From Bradyrhizobium nitroreducens (lineage in GTDB: Bacteria > Pseudomonadota > Alphaproteobacteria > Rhizobiales > Xanthobacteraceae), in NCBI RefSeq assembly GCF_002776695.1, contig NZ_LFJC01000003.1:937746-1001745 (forward strand): a DNA stretch of 64,000 bases, in the 5' to 3' direction. Of the stretch, positions 37,033 to 46,451 are shown piece by piece (the first letter of the stretch is position 1; each line of letters begins with the position of its first letter). The translations under genes were made by a program, and so were the position numbers. The notes under the pieces were generated by a model. The model made no database searches. It was given only the letters and a program-made list of their open reading frames with translations, and had not been told where the DNA came from.

Positions 37033-38478
37033 CTACGCGTTGCCCGCGGCCCTGAACTGGGCCGTTGCGCGTTGCAGGTTTTGCGGCAGGCTGAACAGGA
37101 CCGCCTTGCGGTCGGCGACGGCGGCATGGAACTGATCCAGTGCGATGTTGAAGGCCGTGAGCGAGCCCTCCTCGATCGCGCCGTGATCGAAGCAGCGTAG
37201 CGTATCGCGCAGGATCTCGTCGGCCTCGGCCTGCATCTGGTCGAGCTCTTCGGTCGTCTCGCTCTTGCGCGCGGCGGCGATCATGTCGAGCAGCCGCTCG
37301 CGCAGATGGCTGTTGTTGTCGCGCTCGTCCTTCTTCAGATAGCCGGCGAACCAGGCGCCGATCGAGCCCATGGCGGAGAGCGCCATCAGGCCCCACCAGA
37401 TGTAATCGCTGTATTTGTCGAGGAAGGTCTTTTCCTCGCCGTCGACGAAGGCGGCGGCGCCGGGGTGCACCGGGATCACCGCATCCTTGTCGGTGTCGGG
37501 CGTCTCGATCTTCGCCGCGAGCGGGAATTCCGTCACCAATTGCTGGCGCACGGCGAACAGCTGGCGCGTGAACGCCGCGATGGTGGTTTCGGACACGCCC
37601 TTGCGCGCCACGATGTGGTGCGAGAAACTGATGGTCTTGACCTCGTCCTCGGGCCGGGCGGGCGAGCCGCCATAGGTGCCGGCGGGGATCTCGGACGCTT
37701 CGTAGATCGGATGGTTCTGCGCGATTGCATCCGCCGAATCGATCGCGATGAAGCTGGGCGCGCCGAAATCCTTGATGGAGGCGGCGATCGCATCCGCCGT
37801 GATCTTGCTGTTGACGGGGCCCGCCGCGAGATAGACGTCGGCCTTCTGGCCCTTGATCGCCTCGGCAACTTCGTTGGCCGGGAATTGCACGATCTCGACC
37901 TTGGCGGGATCGACGCCGTATTGCTGCAGGATGACCTTGAGCAGATTGACGTTGGCCTGGGTCCGGCCGACCACGCCGACGCGATGGCCGGCGAGCTGCG
38001 AGATTTTGGTGATCTTCGAGCCCCGCTTCTTGCCCTTGCCCGGGACCGACCACAGCACCACGACGTTCTTGCGCAGGGTCGCGACCGCTTGCGCGTTCTT
38101 GGGCACGTCGAGGTCGCCGCGCACGATGGCGAGATCGACCTTGCCTTCGGCCAGCGCGTTTGCGCTGGCTGTGGCGCCGTCAGTCTGGATCGGCCGCAGC
38201 CGTACCTGGCCCTTGCTCTGCGTGAAGGCCTGCGTCAGCGCCTGCACGACCTTGACGTCATCGCTGTTGGCGGGACCCACCGCGATCTTCAGCGTCACCG
38301 GCCGCATCGCGAAGTAATAGGCGCCGGCGAGCGCGCCGACGACCGCAAGCACGAATGCAAGTGACACCAGCGCCGTCTTCCGCGCCGCGGATCGCGGCGA
38401 AGGCGGAGGGGGCGCTTCGGCCAGGTCCAATCCCCCGGTCATCGATCTCCCAAACAGGCGCTTGAGGCTCAGTTTCAT
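37033..38478 (-). CDS. TAXI-family TRAP-type solute-binding protein with C-terminal membrane extension
   Basis: A 481-residue protein. After a cytoplasmic Pro-rich start, one helix (about 35-58) anchors it, then a TAXI solute-binding domain (about 60-340, with GRTQANVNLLKVILQQYGVD) typical of TRAP transporters. A second helix (about 355-375) and a helical coiled tail follow. The membrane extension is unusual for a soluble receptor. No TRAP permease gene is in the window, so it may work alone or with a distant permease. Substrate unknown. Confidence 0.78.
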   Translation of the reverse strand: MKLSLKRLFGRSMTGGLDLAEAPPPPSPRSAARKTALVSLAFVLAVVGALAGAYYFAMRPVTLKIAVGPANSDDVKVVQALTQAFTQSKGQVRLRPIQTDGATASANALAEGKVDLAIVRGDLDVPKNAQAVATLRKNVVVLWSVPGKGKKRGSKITKISQLAGHRVGVVGRTQANVNLLKVILQQYGVDPAKVEIVQFPANEVAEAIKGQKADVYLAAGPVNSKITADAIAASIKDFGAPSFIAIDSADAIAQNHPIYEASEIPAGTYGGSPARPEDEVKTISFSHHIVARKGVSETTIAAFTRQLFAVRQQLVTEFPLAAKIETPDTDKDAVIPVHPGAAAFVDGEEKTFLDKYSDYIWWGLMALSAMGSIGAWFAGYLKKDERDNNSHLRERLLDMIAAARKSETTEELDQMQAEADEILRDTLRCFDHGAIEEGSLTAFNIALDQFHAAVADRKAVLFSLPQNLQRATAQFRAAGNA

Positions 38479-38630
38479 CTTGGCCGGCGATTTACGCCCG
38501 CAATTGTAGCAAATTTCTTGTCCGCCGGGGTTACATCTCCGTCATGGTTAGCGGATGACGGAAATCCCGTATGAACCCGGGCCATATGCACGGTGTTAGG
38601 GTAAAGTTCCCCTGAAGGACGGAGAGGACC

Positions 38631-38921
38631 ATGGCAGAACGGCTTTCGGCGGAGGGGCGCGGGCAGGCGCTCGGCGGACTGGCGGGTTGGAGCGAGGTTC
38701 AGGGCCGGGATGCCATCGGGAAAACCTTTATCTTCAAGGATTTCAACGAGGCGTTTGGCTTCATGAGCCGCGTCGCGCTGGTCGCCGAAAAGATGGATCA
38801 CCACCCCGAATGGCGCAACGTCTACAAGACGGTGGAGGTGGTGCTGTCGACCCACGACGCCGGCGGCGTCACGGCGCTCGACGTGGCGCTGGCCAAGACG
38901 ATGAACGCGATCGCAGGCTGA
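38631..38921 (+). CDS. phhB: 4a-hydroxytetrahydrobiopterin dehydratase (pterin carbinolamine dehydratase)
   Basis: A 96-residue protein that dehydrates the pterin 4a-carbinolamine formed by aromatic amino acid hydroxylases; the family also includes DCoH. The active-site motif EKMDHHPEW (about 56-64) is intact, followed by [20 protein letters not shown]. Length is normal. An AGGACGGAGAGG region serves as ribosome site. No hydroxylase gene is next to it. Confidence 0.93.
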   Translation: MAERLSAEGRGQALGGLAGWSEVQGRDAIGKTFIFKDFNEAFGFMSRVALVAEKMDHHPEWRNVYKTVEVVLSTHDAGGVTALDVALAKTMNAIAG

Positions 38922-39022
38922 GACCGGCGGACGTCTTGCAGGGACCGGCCACATCCCCATCTTGTGATCAGCCGGGATGCGGCGATGCGCCGCCTCGGGG
39001 CTGAACGGGGAGTTTGTCGAAC

Positions 39023-39415
39023 ATGGCTGCCGAACACAGCGTCGGTTTCGAGCCGGCCGATCGGCTCGCGGAAGATCGCGAGAGCGTGCGCCGCCGCTTC
39101 TGGCGCAAGCTGAAGCGCGTCGTCGGCCATCTGCCGTTCGCCGAAGACCTGCTCGCCGCTTATTACTGCGCGTTCGACCGGCAGACGCCGCGCCATGTCC
39201 AGGCCGCGCTGCTTGGCGCGATCGCCTATTTCATCCTGCCGTTCGACTTCGTCGCCGACGTGATGCCGGTGCTCGGCTTTGCCGACGACGCCGCGGTGCT
39301 GGCCACCGCCATTCGCATGGTCTCCGGCCACATCACGAACGAGCATCGTGAAGCCGCCCGCGCCGCGCTGAAGCGCGGGGTGGACGAGGGCAACTCCGAA
39401 GCGGAAGCAGCGTAG
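39023..39415 (+). CDS. DUF1232 (YkvA-family) membrane protein
   Basis: A 130-residue protein with the DUF1232 core ALLGAIAYFILPFDFVADVMPVLGFADDAAVLATAI (about 60-95), which has a membrane-seeking helix and the conserved PxDFxxDxxPxxGxxDD pattern, split here to keep to short motifs: LPFDFVADVMP and GFADDA. Role unknown. The ATG is used because its GGGGAG site is at proper distance, unlike that of an upstream TTG. Confidence 0.85.
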   Translation: MAAEHSVGFEPADRLAEDRESVRRRFWRKLKRVVGHLPFAEDLLAAYYCAFDRQTPRHVQAALLGAIAYFILPFDFVADVMPVLGFADDAAVLATAIRMVSGHITNEHREAARAALKRGVDEGNSEAEAA

Positions 39416-39430
39416 CGGCTGTCGCCGCGC

Positions 39431-39623
39431 ATTCCGCTGTCATTCCCCGCGTTGTGCGCAATTGCGCACTGGAGCGGGGAATCCAGTACGCCGCGGCTTA
39501 TCGGGGCCAGCCGCGCCGCCTCTGGATACTGGGTCGCCCGGTCAAGCCGGGCGATGACAGTGAGTGTGTGGATGGCATTCGCTCAAGCCACCGTCATTGC
39601 GAGCGAAGCGAAGCAATCCAGAA
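39431..39623. repeat. Composite intergenic repeat
   Basis: Contains GTTGTGCGCAATTGCGCAC, GGTCGCCCGGTCAAGCCGGG with GCGATGACAG, and a short CGTCATTGCGAGCGAAGCGAAGC unit. These blocks recur in other order at 41939-42066 and 43181-43322. No coding function. Confidence 0.65.
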
Positions 39624-39636
39624 ATGCAGTGACGGC

Positions 39637-40794
39637 TCACTTCCCCGCCTCCGCCCGCGCCTTTTCCGCGTCCCAGGCCTGGAATTGCCTGAACAGCGTC
39701 TCCTTGTCGGTGTCGGACACCTTCGCCGCTGCAGGGTTCTGCTTCAGGAAGGCTTCGAAGCGCTGGCGCGTCACCGGCTCCACGCCGTGCTTGTCGAGCC
39801 ATTGCTGCGCCACCGGCAGCCTGTTCCAGCCGGACAGGGGCGCCGCAAGCGAGACCTCCTTCCATTTGGGATGGAAAGGCGGGTTCTGGAGGGTCGGGAA
39901 TTTCGTGAAGAACGCGTCCACGAACAGCGCGAGCTTGCGATAGCGCTCGGTGTTCGGCGCCCAATTATAGGCCGCGAGCACCGCAGGCACCGCGATCGTG
40001 TCGACACCCTCGCCTTCCTTGATCAGGTTCGGATAGTCCTTCGCTGTCAGCGTCGCCGGCAGATAATCGCTCTGCAGCGGCTTGGAATAGTCCACCCTGG
40101 CGAGATGGAAGCGGCCGTCATTGCCGAAGGTCGAGACCGATTTGTACGGCTTGCCGCCGACCACGATGACCGCGTCGATCTCGCCGGCCTTCAGCTTCTC
40201 CATCGCGATGCGCTGCTCGACATAGACGAATTTCGCCTTGATCCCGAGCCGCTCGAACACGGTGAGGGCGGTGACGAAGGTGCCGCCGTTCGGCAGATCG
40301 ACGCTCACGGTCTTGCCTTCGAGGTCCTTCAGCGTCGCCACCGATTTCGGCGCGATCACCTGCATCTCCTCGTTGTACAGCTTGGTCACATAGGTGAATT
40401 GCCGCTTGATGTCCTTGGCAAAGCCCTTGCGCTCGAGATAGTCGAGCGTATCGGCGCGCACGATGCCGAGATCGACGCCTTGCAGGAACAGGATATCGGC
40501 GACGCTCTGCACCGAGCCGCGGCCGACGATCGGCAGCACGCGGATCTTGTTGCCGTCGTCGAGCACGGAGGCGAGGTCGGCGCCAAACTGCACATAGGTG
40601 CCGCCGATCGTGCCTGTGATCAGCGTGACGGTGTTGGCGTTCAGCGCCTGCTTGGTCGAGGTCGAGCCGAACTGGAAGATCGCCTTCAGGCCGTCCGAGA
40701 CTTTTGCCGGATCATATTCCGTCTGCTCGGCGCGTGCAGTGGAGGCACAGATGGTCATGATGGCGGCAAGCGCCATTCCTAGAGCGTTACGCAT
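39637..40794 (-). CDS. TAXI-family TRAP transporter solute-binding protein
   Basis: A 385-residue periplasmic binding protein. It has a signal peptide (MRNALGMALAAIMTICASTARA) and the TAXI hallmark LITGTIGGTYVQFGADLASVL near residues 57-77, then LPIVGRGSVQSVADI. It has no C-terminal membrane extension, unlike the TAXI protein at 37033. No DctQM-type permease gene is adjacent. An AGGGGACATC site precedes the ATG. Substrate unknown. Confidence 0.85.
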   Translation of the reverse strand: MRNALGMALAAIMTICASTARAEQTEYDPAKVSDGLKAIFQFGSTSTKQALNANTVTLITGTIGGTYVQFGADLASVLDDGNKIRVLPIVGRGSVQSVADILFLQGVDLGIVRADTLDYLERKGFAKDIKRQFTYVTKLYNEEMQVIAPKSVATLKDLEGKTVSVDLPNGGTFVTALTVFERLGIKAKFVYVEQRIAMEKLKAGEIDAVIVVGGKPYKSVSTFGNDGRFHLARVDYSKPLQSDYLPATLTAKDYPNLIKEGEGVDTIAVPAVLAAYNWAPNTERYRKLALFVDAFFTKFPTLQNPPFHPKWKEVSLAAPLSGWNRLPVAQQWLDKHGVEPVTRQRFEAFLKQNPAAAKVSDTDKETLFRQFQAWDAEKARAEAGK

Positions 40795-40812
40795 GATGTC
40801 CCCTGACGAGTT

Positions 40813-41655
40813 CTAGTTCGAGAGCTGGCCGAGGCGCCGTTGCGCCTCCGCCGATCCGAGGCTTGCGGCGCGCTGGTACCAGTCACGAGCAACCGCCGTG
40901 TCGGCAATGACGCTGCGTGCGTCGCTGGTGCCGAGCACTGCGGGATCGTAGGTCTGCGCCAGCAGAAGCGCGGCCGTCGCGTCTTTCGCATTGGCCGCCC
41001 GCTCGAGCAGCAGGCGCGCCGCGGCGATGTCGCCGACACTCATCAGGTTTCTGGCGCGCGTCATCAGCCCTGCCAGTGTGTCGGCGTCGAGGGTCCTGAC
41101 GGGTTCGGGCGGCACGGGCGCTGCTGCGGCGGGCGCTTGCGCTTGAGGTTGGGATTGGGCTTGCAGCGCCACCTGATAGGCGGTCGCGATCGCTTCGCGG
41201 CTTGGCACGGACGGCACCGGATGCTCCTGCTTGTCGGCGCTCGCCAGCCTCGTGTTGGTCACGCGGGCCGGATCCTTGAGCGGGACCTGCCGTGCCGCTG
41301 GCGCGTGGCTCGGAGCCATGGCCTGGCCGGAAGGCGCGCCCGACCGGCTGCCGGCGACGAGATTGCGCAGATCGGATTGAAACAGCGCAGCGAGAATCGC
41401 GGCGCCGGAGATCGCCAGCCCCGTCGCGAGCAGGCGCGGGACGATCCTGGCTCTGGCACGCAATTCGTGCGGCGCATATTCCCTTGGATCCGGTGCTCCC
41501 AGCGGATCGGACAGGAACAGAGGCATTGGATCGTCCGAAAGCTCGGCCCGTGCGGCGCGCGCACGGATGTAGGACGTGGTGGACTGATGTGATGCTGATC
41601 GATCGGAGTCGAACGCCCTCGACTCCCCGGACGGACGGTATGCCGTCGTCTCCAT
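40813..41655 (-). CDS. Sel1-repeat protein with one membrane helix
   Basis: A 280-residue protein with a cytoplasmic Ser/Arg-rich N-terminus, one helix (about 80-100, ATGLAISGAAILAALF), a Gln/Ala/Pro-rich linker, and a C-terminal block with Sel1-like repeats: AARLLLERAANAKDATAALLLA and DWYQRAASLGSAEAQRRLG. Sel1 proteins usually bind partners. The ATG with a GGGGAG site is preferred to one five codons upstream. Confidence 0.78.
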   Translation of the reverse strand: METTAYRPSGESRAFDSDRSASHQSTTSYIRARAARAELSDDPMPLFLSDPLGAPDPREYAPHELRARARIVPRLLATGLAISGAAILAALFQSDLRNLVAGSRSGAPSGQAMAPSHAPAARQVPLKDPARVTNTRLASADKQEHPVPSVPSREAIATAYQVALQAQSQPQAQAPAAAAPVPPEPVRTLDADTLAGLMTRARNLMSVGDIAAARLLLERAANAKDATAALLLAQTYDPAVLGTSDARSVIADTAVARDWYQRAASLGSAEAQRRLGQLSN

Positions 41656-41938
41656 GGTGATGCTCCCCATTACCGACTACGCAGGGGCATTCCCGGCTTC
41701 AGTCTTTTTATTGTTGTCCAGAAGCGCCCCGCAAACTGGAACCGGTAAATCGCCGTCCGATTCAGCCCAAAAAGCGACGGCGGTTTGCGCGAATCTGGAG
41801 ATATTTGGGTTTGATTGGGGCGACGACGCGGAATGCACCGCAATTTCGGCGGCGACGGTTGAGGAGGATTTCATAGGGGCGCGTGAGCGCAATCTCTTGC
41901 GATGCCGCGGTCATTGACGCTGTTCGCCACGCTCACCG

Positions 41939-42066
41939 CTGTCATGCCCCGGCTTGACCGGGGCATGACAGTACGCCGCGGCTTCTCGGCTAAATCACTG
42001 GCGTCTCTGGAATACTGGATCGCCCGGTCCTAGCGCGCAATTGCGCACTGGCCGGGCGATGACAGT
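41939..42066. repeat. Intergenic repeat in a 456-base gap
   Basis: GTCATGCCCCGGCTTGACC and its complement form a hairpin at 41941-41970, then GGATCGCCCGG and GCGCGCAATTGCGC follow, ending GGGCGATGACAG. Blocks match those at 39431-39623. The rest of 41656-42111, including a short plus-strand open frame from 41654, shows no supportable gene. Confidence 0.65.
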
Positions 42067-42111
42067 TGAATACGTGGCGATGGCGTCGCGTCTCCGTTCG
42101 CCGTGACATCC

Positions 42112-43086
42112 TCACGGATGCAGGATGACCTTGCCCATGGCTTGGCGTCCTGCCAGCACCTTCAGCGCGTCAGCGGTCTGGGCCAGCGGGAAGGTGCGAT
42201 CGACATGCGATGAAATCTTTCCTTCCGCAGTCCACTTCACCAGCTTTTCGAGGTTGGCGCGGTTCTTCTCCGGATTCTGGCGAGTCCAAGCGCCCCAGAA
42301 CACGCCGCGGATGTCGCAGCCCTTCAAGAGTGCAAGGTTCAATGGCATTTTCGGAATGTCGCCCGCGGCAAAGCCGATCACGAGGAAGCGGCCTTCCCAG
42401 GCGATCGAGCGCAGCGCCTGCTCGGCATAGGCTCCACCAACGGGATCGAAGATGATGTCGACGCCCTTGCCGCCGGTAAGCTTGCGCAGGCCTTCCTTCA
42501 GATCCTCCTTGGCGTAGTTCAGCGTCAGCTCGGCGCCGTGCGCTTTGGCGAATTCGAGCTTCTCGTCCGACGAGGCGCAGGCGATCACCTTCAATCCCAT
42601 CAGCTTGCCGAGCTCGCAGGCGGCAAGGCCGGTGCCGCCGGCCGCGCCCAGCACCGCAAGCGTCTCGCCCGGCTTCGGGCTGGCGCGATCCTCCAGCGCA
42701 TGCAGCGCGGTGCCGTAGATGATGATGATGCCAGCCGCGCGATCGTAATCGAGATTATCGGGAATCTTCACGATCGATGCCGCCGGCAGCGCGATCTTCT
42801 CACGCGCACCGTTGTGGCCGCAGGACGCGACGACGCGATCGCCGACCTTCAGATCGGTGACGCCGGGGCCGATGCTCTCGATCACGCCCGCAACTTCCGC
42901 AGCCGGCGAGAACGGGAACGGCGGCTTGATCTGGTACTTGCCCTGGATCATCAGGATGTCGAAGAAATTCAGCGCTGCCGCCTTGATCGCGATCACGGCC
43001 TCGCCGGGACCCGCCACCGGATCTGGCACCTCGGCCAGCACGAGATCGTCGGGCTGGCAATATTGCGAGCAGAGTATGGCTTTCAT
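42112..43086 (-). CDS. Zinc-free quinone oxidoreductase-type MDR protein
   Basis: A 324-residue member of the medium-chain dehydrogenase family, NADPH:quinone reductase type. It has ALNFFDILMIQGKYQ near residues 34-48, no structural zinc Cys cluster, and the NADP-binding AVLGAAGGTGLAACELG near 145-160. It probably reduces a quinone or enal; exact substrate unknown. The promoter region is the 250-base gap to 43337, shared with a divergent SDR gene. Confidence 0.9.
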   Translation of the reverse strand: MKAILCSQYCQPDDLVLAEVPDPVAGPGEAVIAIKAAALNFFDILMIQGKYQIKPPFPFSPAAEVAGVIESIGPGVTDLKVGDRVVASCGHNGAREKIALPAASIVKIPDNLDYDRAAGIIIIYGTALHALEDRASPKPGETLAVLGAAGGTGLAACELGKLMGLKVIACASSDEKLEFAKAHGAELTLNYAKEDLKEGLRKLTGGKGVDIIFDPVGGAYAEQALRSIAWEGRFLVIGFAAGDIPKMPLNLALLKGCDIRGVFWGAWTRQNPEKNRANLEKLVKWTAEGKISSHVDRTFPLAQTADALKVLAGRQAMGKVILHP

Positions 43087-43180
43087 GACGGCACCTGAAG
43101 CGTTTCGAGTGGAATTATGGTTGGCCCGGTTTTGCCGGATTTAGAGCGGCCCGACAATCGGGATTCTTTTGTCAGCGACC

Positions 43181-43322
43181 TTGCCGCAGCCTATCCTCGC
43201 GTCGTTGCGAGCCAACGGGTCTGCGCGAAGCGCGGCCCGCTGACAAGCTTCCGCGAAGCAATCCCGACTATTTCCGCAGGACGGATTCTGGGTAGCTTCG
43301 CTGCGCTCGCGATGACAGACGA
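43181..43322. repeat. Intergenic repeat between divergent genes
   Basis: Includes TATCCTCGCGTCGTTGCGAG, CAACGGGTCTGCGCGAAGCG and CTGCGCTCGCGATGACAGAC, blocks of a common rhizobial repeat also seen in part at 39431-39623. It sits within the shared upstream region of the oxidoreductase and the SDR gene. Confidence 0.55.
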
Positions 43323-43336
43323 GAAGGATTCAAACG

Positions 43337-44176
43337 ATGTTTGAAACAGGCCTGCTCAAGGACAAGCGCATCCTCGTCACCGGTGGCGGCTCGGGCCTTG
43401 GTGCTGCGATGGGACGCCGCTTCCTCGCGCTCGGCGCCGAGCTCGTGATCTGTGGCCGCAGGCTCGACCGGCTGGATGCAACAGCGAGCGAGATGCGCGA
43501 GAAAATCGGCGGCAAAGTCACGACCATTGCCTGTGATATTCGCGACGGCGCGGCCGTCGACAGCATGATGGACACGATCTGGGGCGAGGCACCGCTCGAC
43601 ATCCTCGTCAACAACGCGGCCGCGACTTTCATCGCGCAGAGCGAGCATCTTTCCTTCCGCGCCGCCGATGCGATCCTGGCGCCGACGCTGCACGGCGCGT
43701 TGTATTGCACGCTCGCTGCCGGCAGGCGCTGGATCGAGGACGAGCATGGCGGCGTCGTGCTCTCGATTCTCTCGACCTCGACCATCACCGGCCGCGCCTT
43801 CACCGTGCCGTCGGCGATGGCGAAATCGGCGCTGCTGGCGATGACCAAAAGTCTCGCGGTGGAATGGGGACCGAAGGGCATCCGCACCGTCGCCATTGCG
43901 CCGGGGCCGTTCCCGACCGCGGGTGCGTCGGGGCAGCTCCGTCCCGAAGGCCGTGACGAGAGCTGGACCGCGCGCAATCCGCTGGGCCGGACCGGAGAGC
44001 ATGGCGAGCTTGCCGATCTCGCCAGCTTCCTGGTTTCGGACCGTGCGGCATACATCAATGGCGAGATGGTCGTGATCGACGGCGGCGCGCATTTGCGCAG
44101 TTCCGGCGCTGAGGATTTGCTCGGCTGGACCGAGACGCAATGGGCCGACCAGCGCGCCGCGCGATCCAAGGCTTAA
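43337..44176 (+). CDS. SDR oxidoreductase (2,4-dienoyl-CoA reductase-like)
   Basis: A 279-residue classical SDR. The cofactor motif TGGGSGLGAAMG is near residues 16-27, NNAA near 91, Ser-containing LSILSTSTITG, and the active-site region has SAMAKSA where most SDRs have YxxxK, so the Tyr is missing and Ser/Ala stands there, as in dienoyl-CoA reductases that lack the Tyr. The final part has GEMVVIDGGAHL. Likely acts on enoyl-CoA-type substrates. Confidence 0.85.
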   Translation: MFETGLLKDKRILVTGGGSGLGAAMGRRFLALGAELVICGRRLDRLDATASEMREKIGGKVTTIACDIRDGAAVDSMMDTIWGEAPLDILVNNAAATFIAQSEHLSFRAADAILAPTLHGALYCTLAAGRRWIEDEHGGVVLSILSTSTITGRAFTVPSAMAKSALLAMTKSLAVEWGPKGIRTVAIAPGPFPTAGASGQLRPEGRDESWTARNPLGRTGEHGELADLASFLVSDRAAYINGEMVVIDGGAHLRSSGAEDLLGWTETQWADQRAARSKA

Positions 44177-44294
44177 GCCGGCGCTGATACCGCTAACTGC
44201 CTTCCCAAATTGGACTTTCCCGGCTATCCCTGCCACGGGGACAAAGCGCGGCCGGGCCATCTTCCAGTCACAATATTGAGGGAACCACTCCAGC

Positions 44295-44933
44295 ATGTGG
44301 CGGGTGCTGATTTTAGCTTTGATGACTGGCGTTGTGGCCGGGGGAGTCGCTGTTTCTGCGCAGGCGCAGACAGCACAACCCGCGCCGAAGACGGCGCCAA
44401 AGCCGGCGGCCAATACGACTGCAAAATCGGCTGCAAAGCCGGAGAGCAAACCGGTGGCCCCACCCGCGGCGGTTGCGGGCGGTGCGGAGCCGACCCTGAT
44501 CGGCCAGTTCGGCACCTGGGGCGCCTATTCGGCGACGCCCAACGGCAAGAAGGTCTGCTTCGCGCTGGCCAAGCCTTCGTCGTCGAAGACCAACCCGCCG
44601 AACAGGCCGCGCGATCCGGCTTATGCCTTCGTCTCGACCCGGCCGGCCGAGAAAGTGAACAACGAAGTTTCGGTGATGATCGGTTATGCGCTGAAGCCGG
44701 GCTCGGAATCCTCGGTCGAGGTCGGCGGCGCTGCCTTTGCGATGTACACGCAGGGTGACGGCCTCTGGATCAAGAACGCGGCCGAGGAAGAACGGATGGT
44801 CGAAGCCATGCGCAAATCCGCCGATCTCGTGGTCAAGGGCGTCTCGGCCAAGGGCACGGAGACGACCGATACCTTCTCGCTGAAGGGGCTGGCCCAGGCG
44901 CTCGACAAGATCGCACAGGATTGCCGGCGTTAA
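44295..44933 (+). CDS. IalB-family (invasion-associated locus B) exported protein
   Basis: A 212-residue protein with a signal peptide (ending VSAQAQ near 24), an Ala/Lys/Pro-rich linker (25-65), and a C-terminal IalB domain. FGTWGAYSATPNGKKVCFA begins the domain with a family cysteine; another Cys is near the end (QDCRR). IalB members in Rhizobiales are small periplasmic or outer-surface proteins of unclear role, sometimes tied to stress or host contact. Confidence 0.88.
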   Translation: MWRVLILALMTGVVAGGVAVSAQAQTAQPAPKTAPKPAANTTAKSAAKPESKPVAPPAAVAGGAEPTLIGQFGTWGAYSATPNGKKVCFALAKPSSSKTNPPNRPRDPAYAFVSTRPAEKVNNEVSVMIGYALKPGSESSVEVGGAAFAMYTQGDGLWIKNAAEEERMVEAMRKSADLVVKGVSAKGTETTDTFSLKGLAQALDKIAQDCRR

Positions 44934-45000
44934 GGCTGCGGTCGATTAGGTCGCAATCGGCGGTTCCGGTTGCTATATAAGCCCGGTTCCAAGTTTTTCC

Positions 45001-45083
45001 GTCATTCCGGGATGGTCCGAAGGACCAGACCCGGAATCTCGAGGTTCCGGGTTCGATGCTGCGCATCGCCCCGGAACGACAAG
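45001..45083. repeat. Palindromic repeat in the rlmN leader
   Basis: GTCATTCCGGGATGGTCCG opens it and CGCATCGCCCCGGAACGAC closes it, with inner GGACCAGACCCGGAATCTC. It ends 17 bases before the rlmN ATG, so it probably lies in the mRNA leader. Confidence 0.6.
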
Positions 45084-45100
45084 ATAATCAGGTCCAATCA

Positions 45101-46303
45101 ATGCAACCGACGACCGAACCACGCGACGCAATCCTGGTGGAGAAGACTCCGCTCGAAACCTATGTGCCGCCGGCAAAGCCGTCGCTGATCGGCCTGTCGC
45201 GCACGGAGCTGACCGACCGCCTCGGCGAGATCGGGGTCGCCCCGGCGCAGCGCAAGATGCGCGTGCAGCAGCTCTGGCACTGGCTCTACTTCCGCGGCGC
45301 CCGTGGCTTCGACGACATGACCTCGATCTCGAAGGGTATTCGCGCCGAGCTCGCGCAGCACTTCACCGTCGACCGTCCCGAAGTCGTGGCCGAGCAGATC
45401 TCCAACGACGGCACTCGCAAATGGCTGCTGCGCCTGCCGAGCGGCGACAATGTTCAGAAGGCGCATGAAGTCGAGTGCGTCTACATTCCCGAGACCGATC
45501 GCGGCACGCTCTGTGTCTCCTCGCAGGTCGGCTGCACCCTGAACTGCTCCTTCTGCCACACCGGCACGCAGCGCCTGGTGCGCAACCTCACCGCCGGCGA
45601 GATCGTGGGCCAGATCATGGTCGCGCGCGATCGCCTGAACGACTGGGCCGATCGCGAGGACGGCACGCGCCGCGTCACCAACATCGTGATGATGGGCATG
45701 GGCGAGCCACTGTACAATTTCGACGCGGTGCGCGATGCGCTCCTGATCGTCGGCGACAACGAAGGCATCGGCATCTCGCGCCGCCGCATCACGCTGTCGA
45801 CTTCGGGCGTGGTGCCGAACATCGTGCGCGCCGGCGAGGAGATCGGCGTCATGCTCGCGATCTCGCTGCATGCGGTGCGCGACGAGCTGCGCAACGAGCT
45901 GGTACCGCTCAACCGCAAATATCCGATCAAGGAGCTGCTGCAGGCCTGCCGCGACTATCCCGGCGCCTCCAACGCCCGCCGCATCACCTTCGAATATGTG
46001 ATGCTCAAGGGCGTCAACGATTCGCTTGATGACGCAAAGCTGCTGGTGAAGCTGCTCAAGGGCATTCACGCCAAGATCAACCTGATCCCGTTCAATCCCT
46101 GGCCCGGCACCGCCTATGAATGCTCGGACTGGGACCAGATCGAGAAGTTCTCCGAATACATCTTCAACGCCGGCTATTCCTCGCCTGTGCGCACCCCGCG
46201 CGGCCGCGACATCCTCGCCGCCTGCGGTCAGCTCAAGTCGGAGACGGAAAAGCTCTCGGCCCGCGAGCGCCAGGCGCTGCGCGCCATGGCGATGACGGAT
46301 TGA
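45101..46303 (+). CDS. rlmN: 23S rRNA/tRNA adenine-C2 methyltransferase RlmN
   Basis: A 400-residue radical SAM methyltransferase that makes 2-methyladenosine at A2503 of 23S rRNA and A37 of some tRNAs. The iron-sulfur cluster motif is CTLNCSFC (about 155-162), followed by [11 protein letters not shown] and [12 protein letters not shown]. The conserved second methyl-carrier cysteine lies near the C-terminus in [10 protein letters not shown]. An in-frame ATG 15 codons upstream falls in a repeat and is less likely. Confidence 0.96.
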   Translation: MQPTTEPRDAILVEKTPLETYVPPAKPSLIGLSRTELTDRLGEIGVAPAQRKMRVQQLWHWLYFRGARGFDDMTSISKGIRAELAQHFTVDRPEVVAEQISNDGTRKWLLRLPSGDNVQKAHEVECVYIPETDRGTLCVSSQVGCTLNCSFCHTGTQRLVRNLTAGEIVGQIMVARDRLNDWADREDGTRRVTNIVMMGMGEPLYNFDAVRDALLIVGDNEGIGISRRRITLSTSGVVPNIVRAGEEIGVMLAISLHAVRDELRNELVPLNRKYPIKELLQACRDYPGASNARRITFEYVMLKGVNDSLDDAKLLVKLLKGIHAKINLIPFNPWPGTAYECSDWDQIEKFSEYIFNAGYSSPVRTPRGRDILAACGQLKSETEKLSARERQALRAMAMTD

Positions 46304-46326
46304 GAATGGCGGCTTCCTCAGCGCTC

Positions 46327-46406
46327 GTCATGGCCGGGCTTGACCCGGCCATCCACGAGCCGCGAGAAAGAAAGTCGTGGATGCCCGGGTCAAGCCCGGG
46401 CATGAC
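46327..46406. repeat. Palindromic repeat, family B copy 1
   Basis: Arms at 46327-46358 and 46375-46406 match as reverse complements at 30 of 32 positions; each arm is itself a hairpin, and the two mismatches are compensating C/G changes inside the small hairpins. A second copy lies at 56030-56113. Confidence 0.85.
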
Positions 46407-46451
46407 GGCTGAGAGCGTGGCGACGTCGTTGATCCGTAACCTGCTTATCTC

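Noticed and set aside
41654..41917. A short plus-strand open frame of 87 codons in the gap upstream of the Sel1 gene
   Set aside because: Overlaps the start of a better supported minus-strand gene, and no ribosome site or family pattern is seen.
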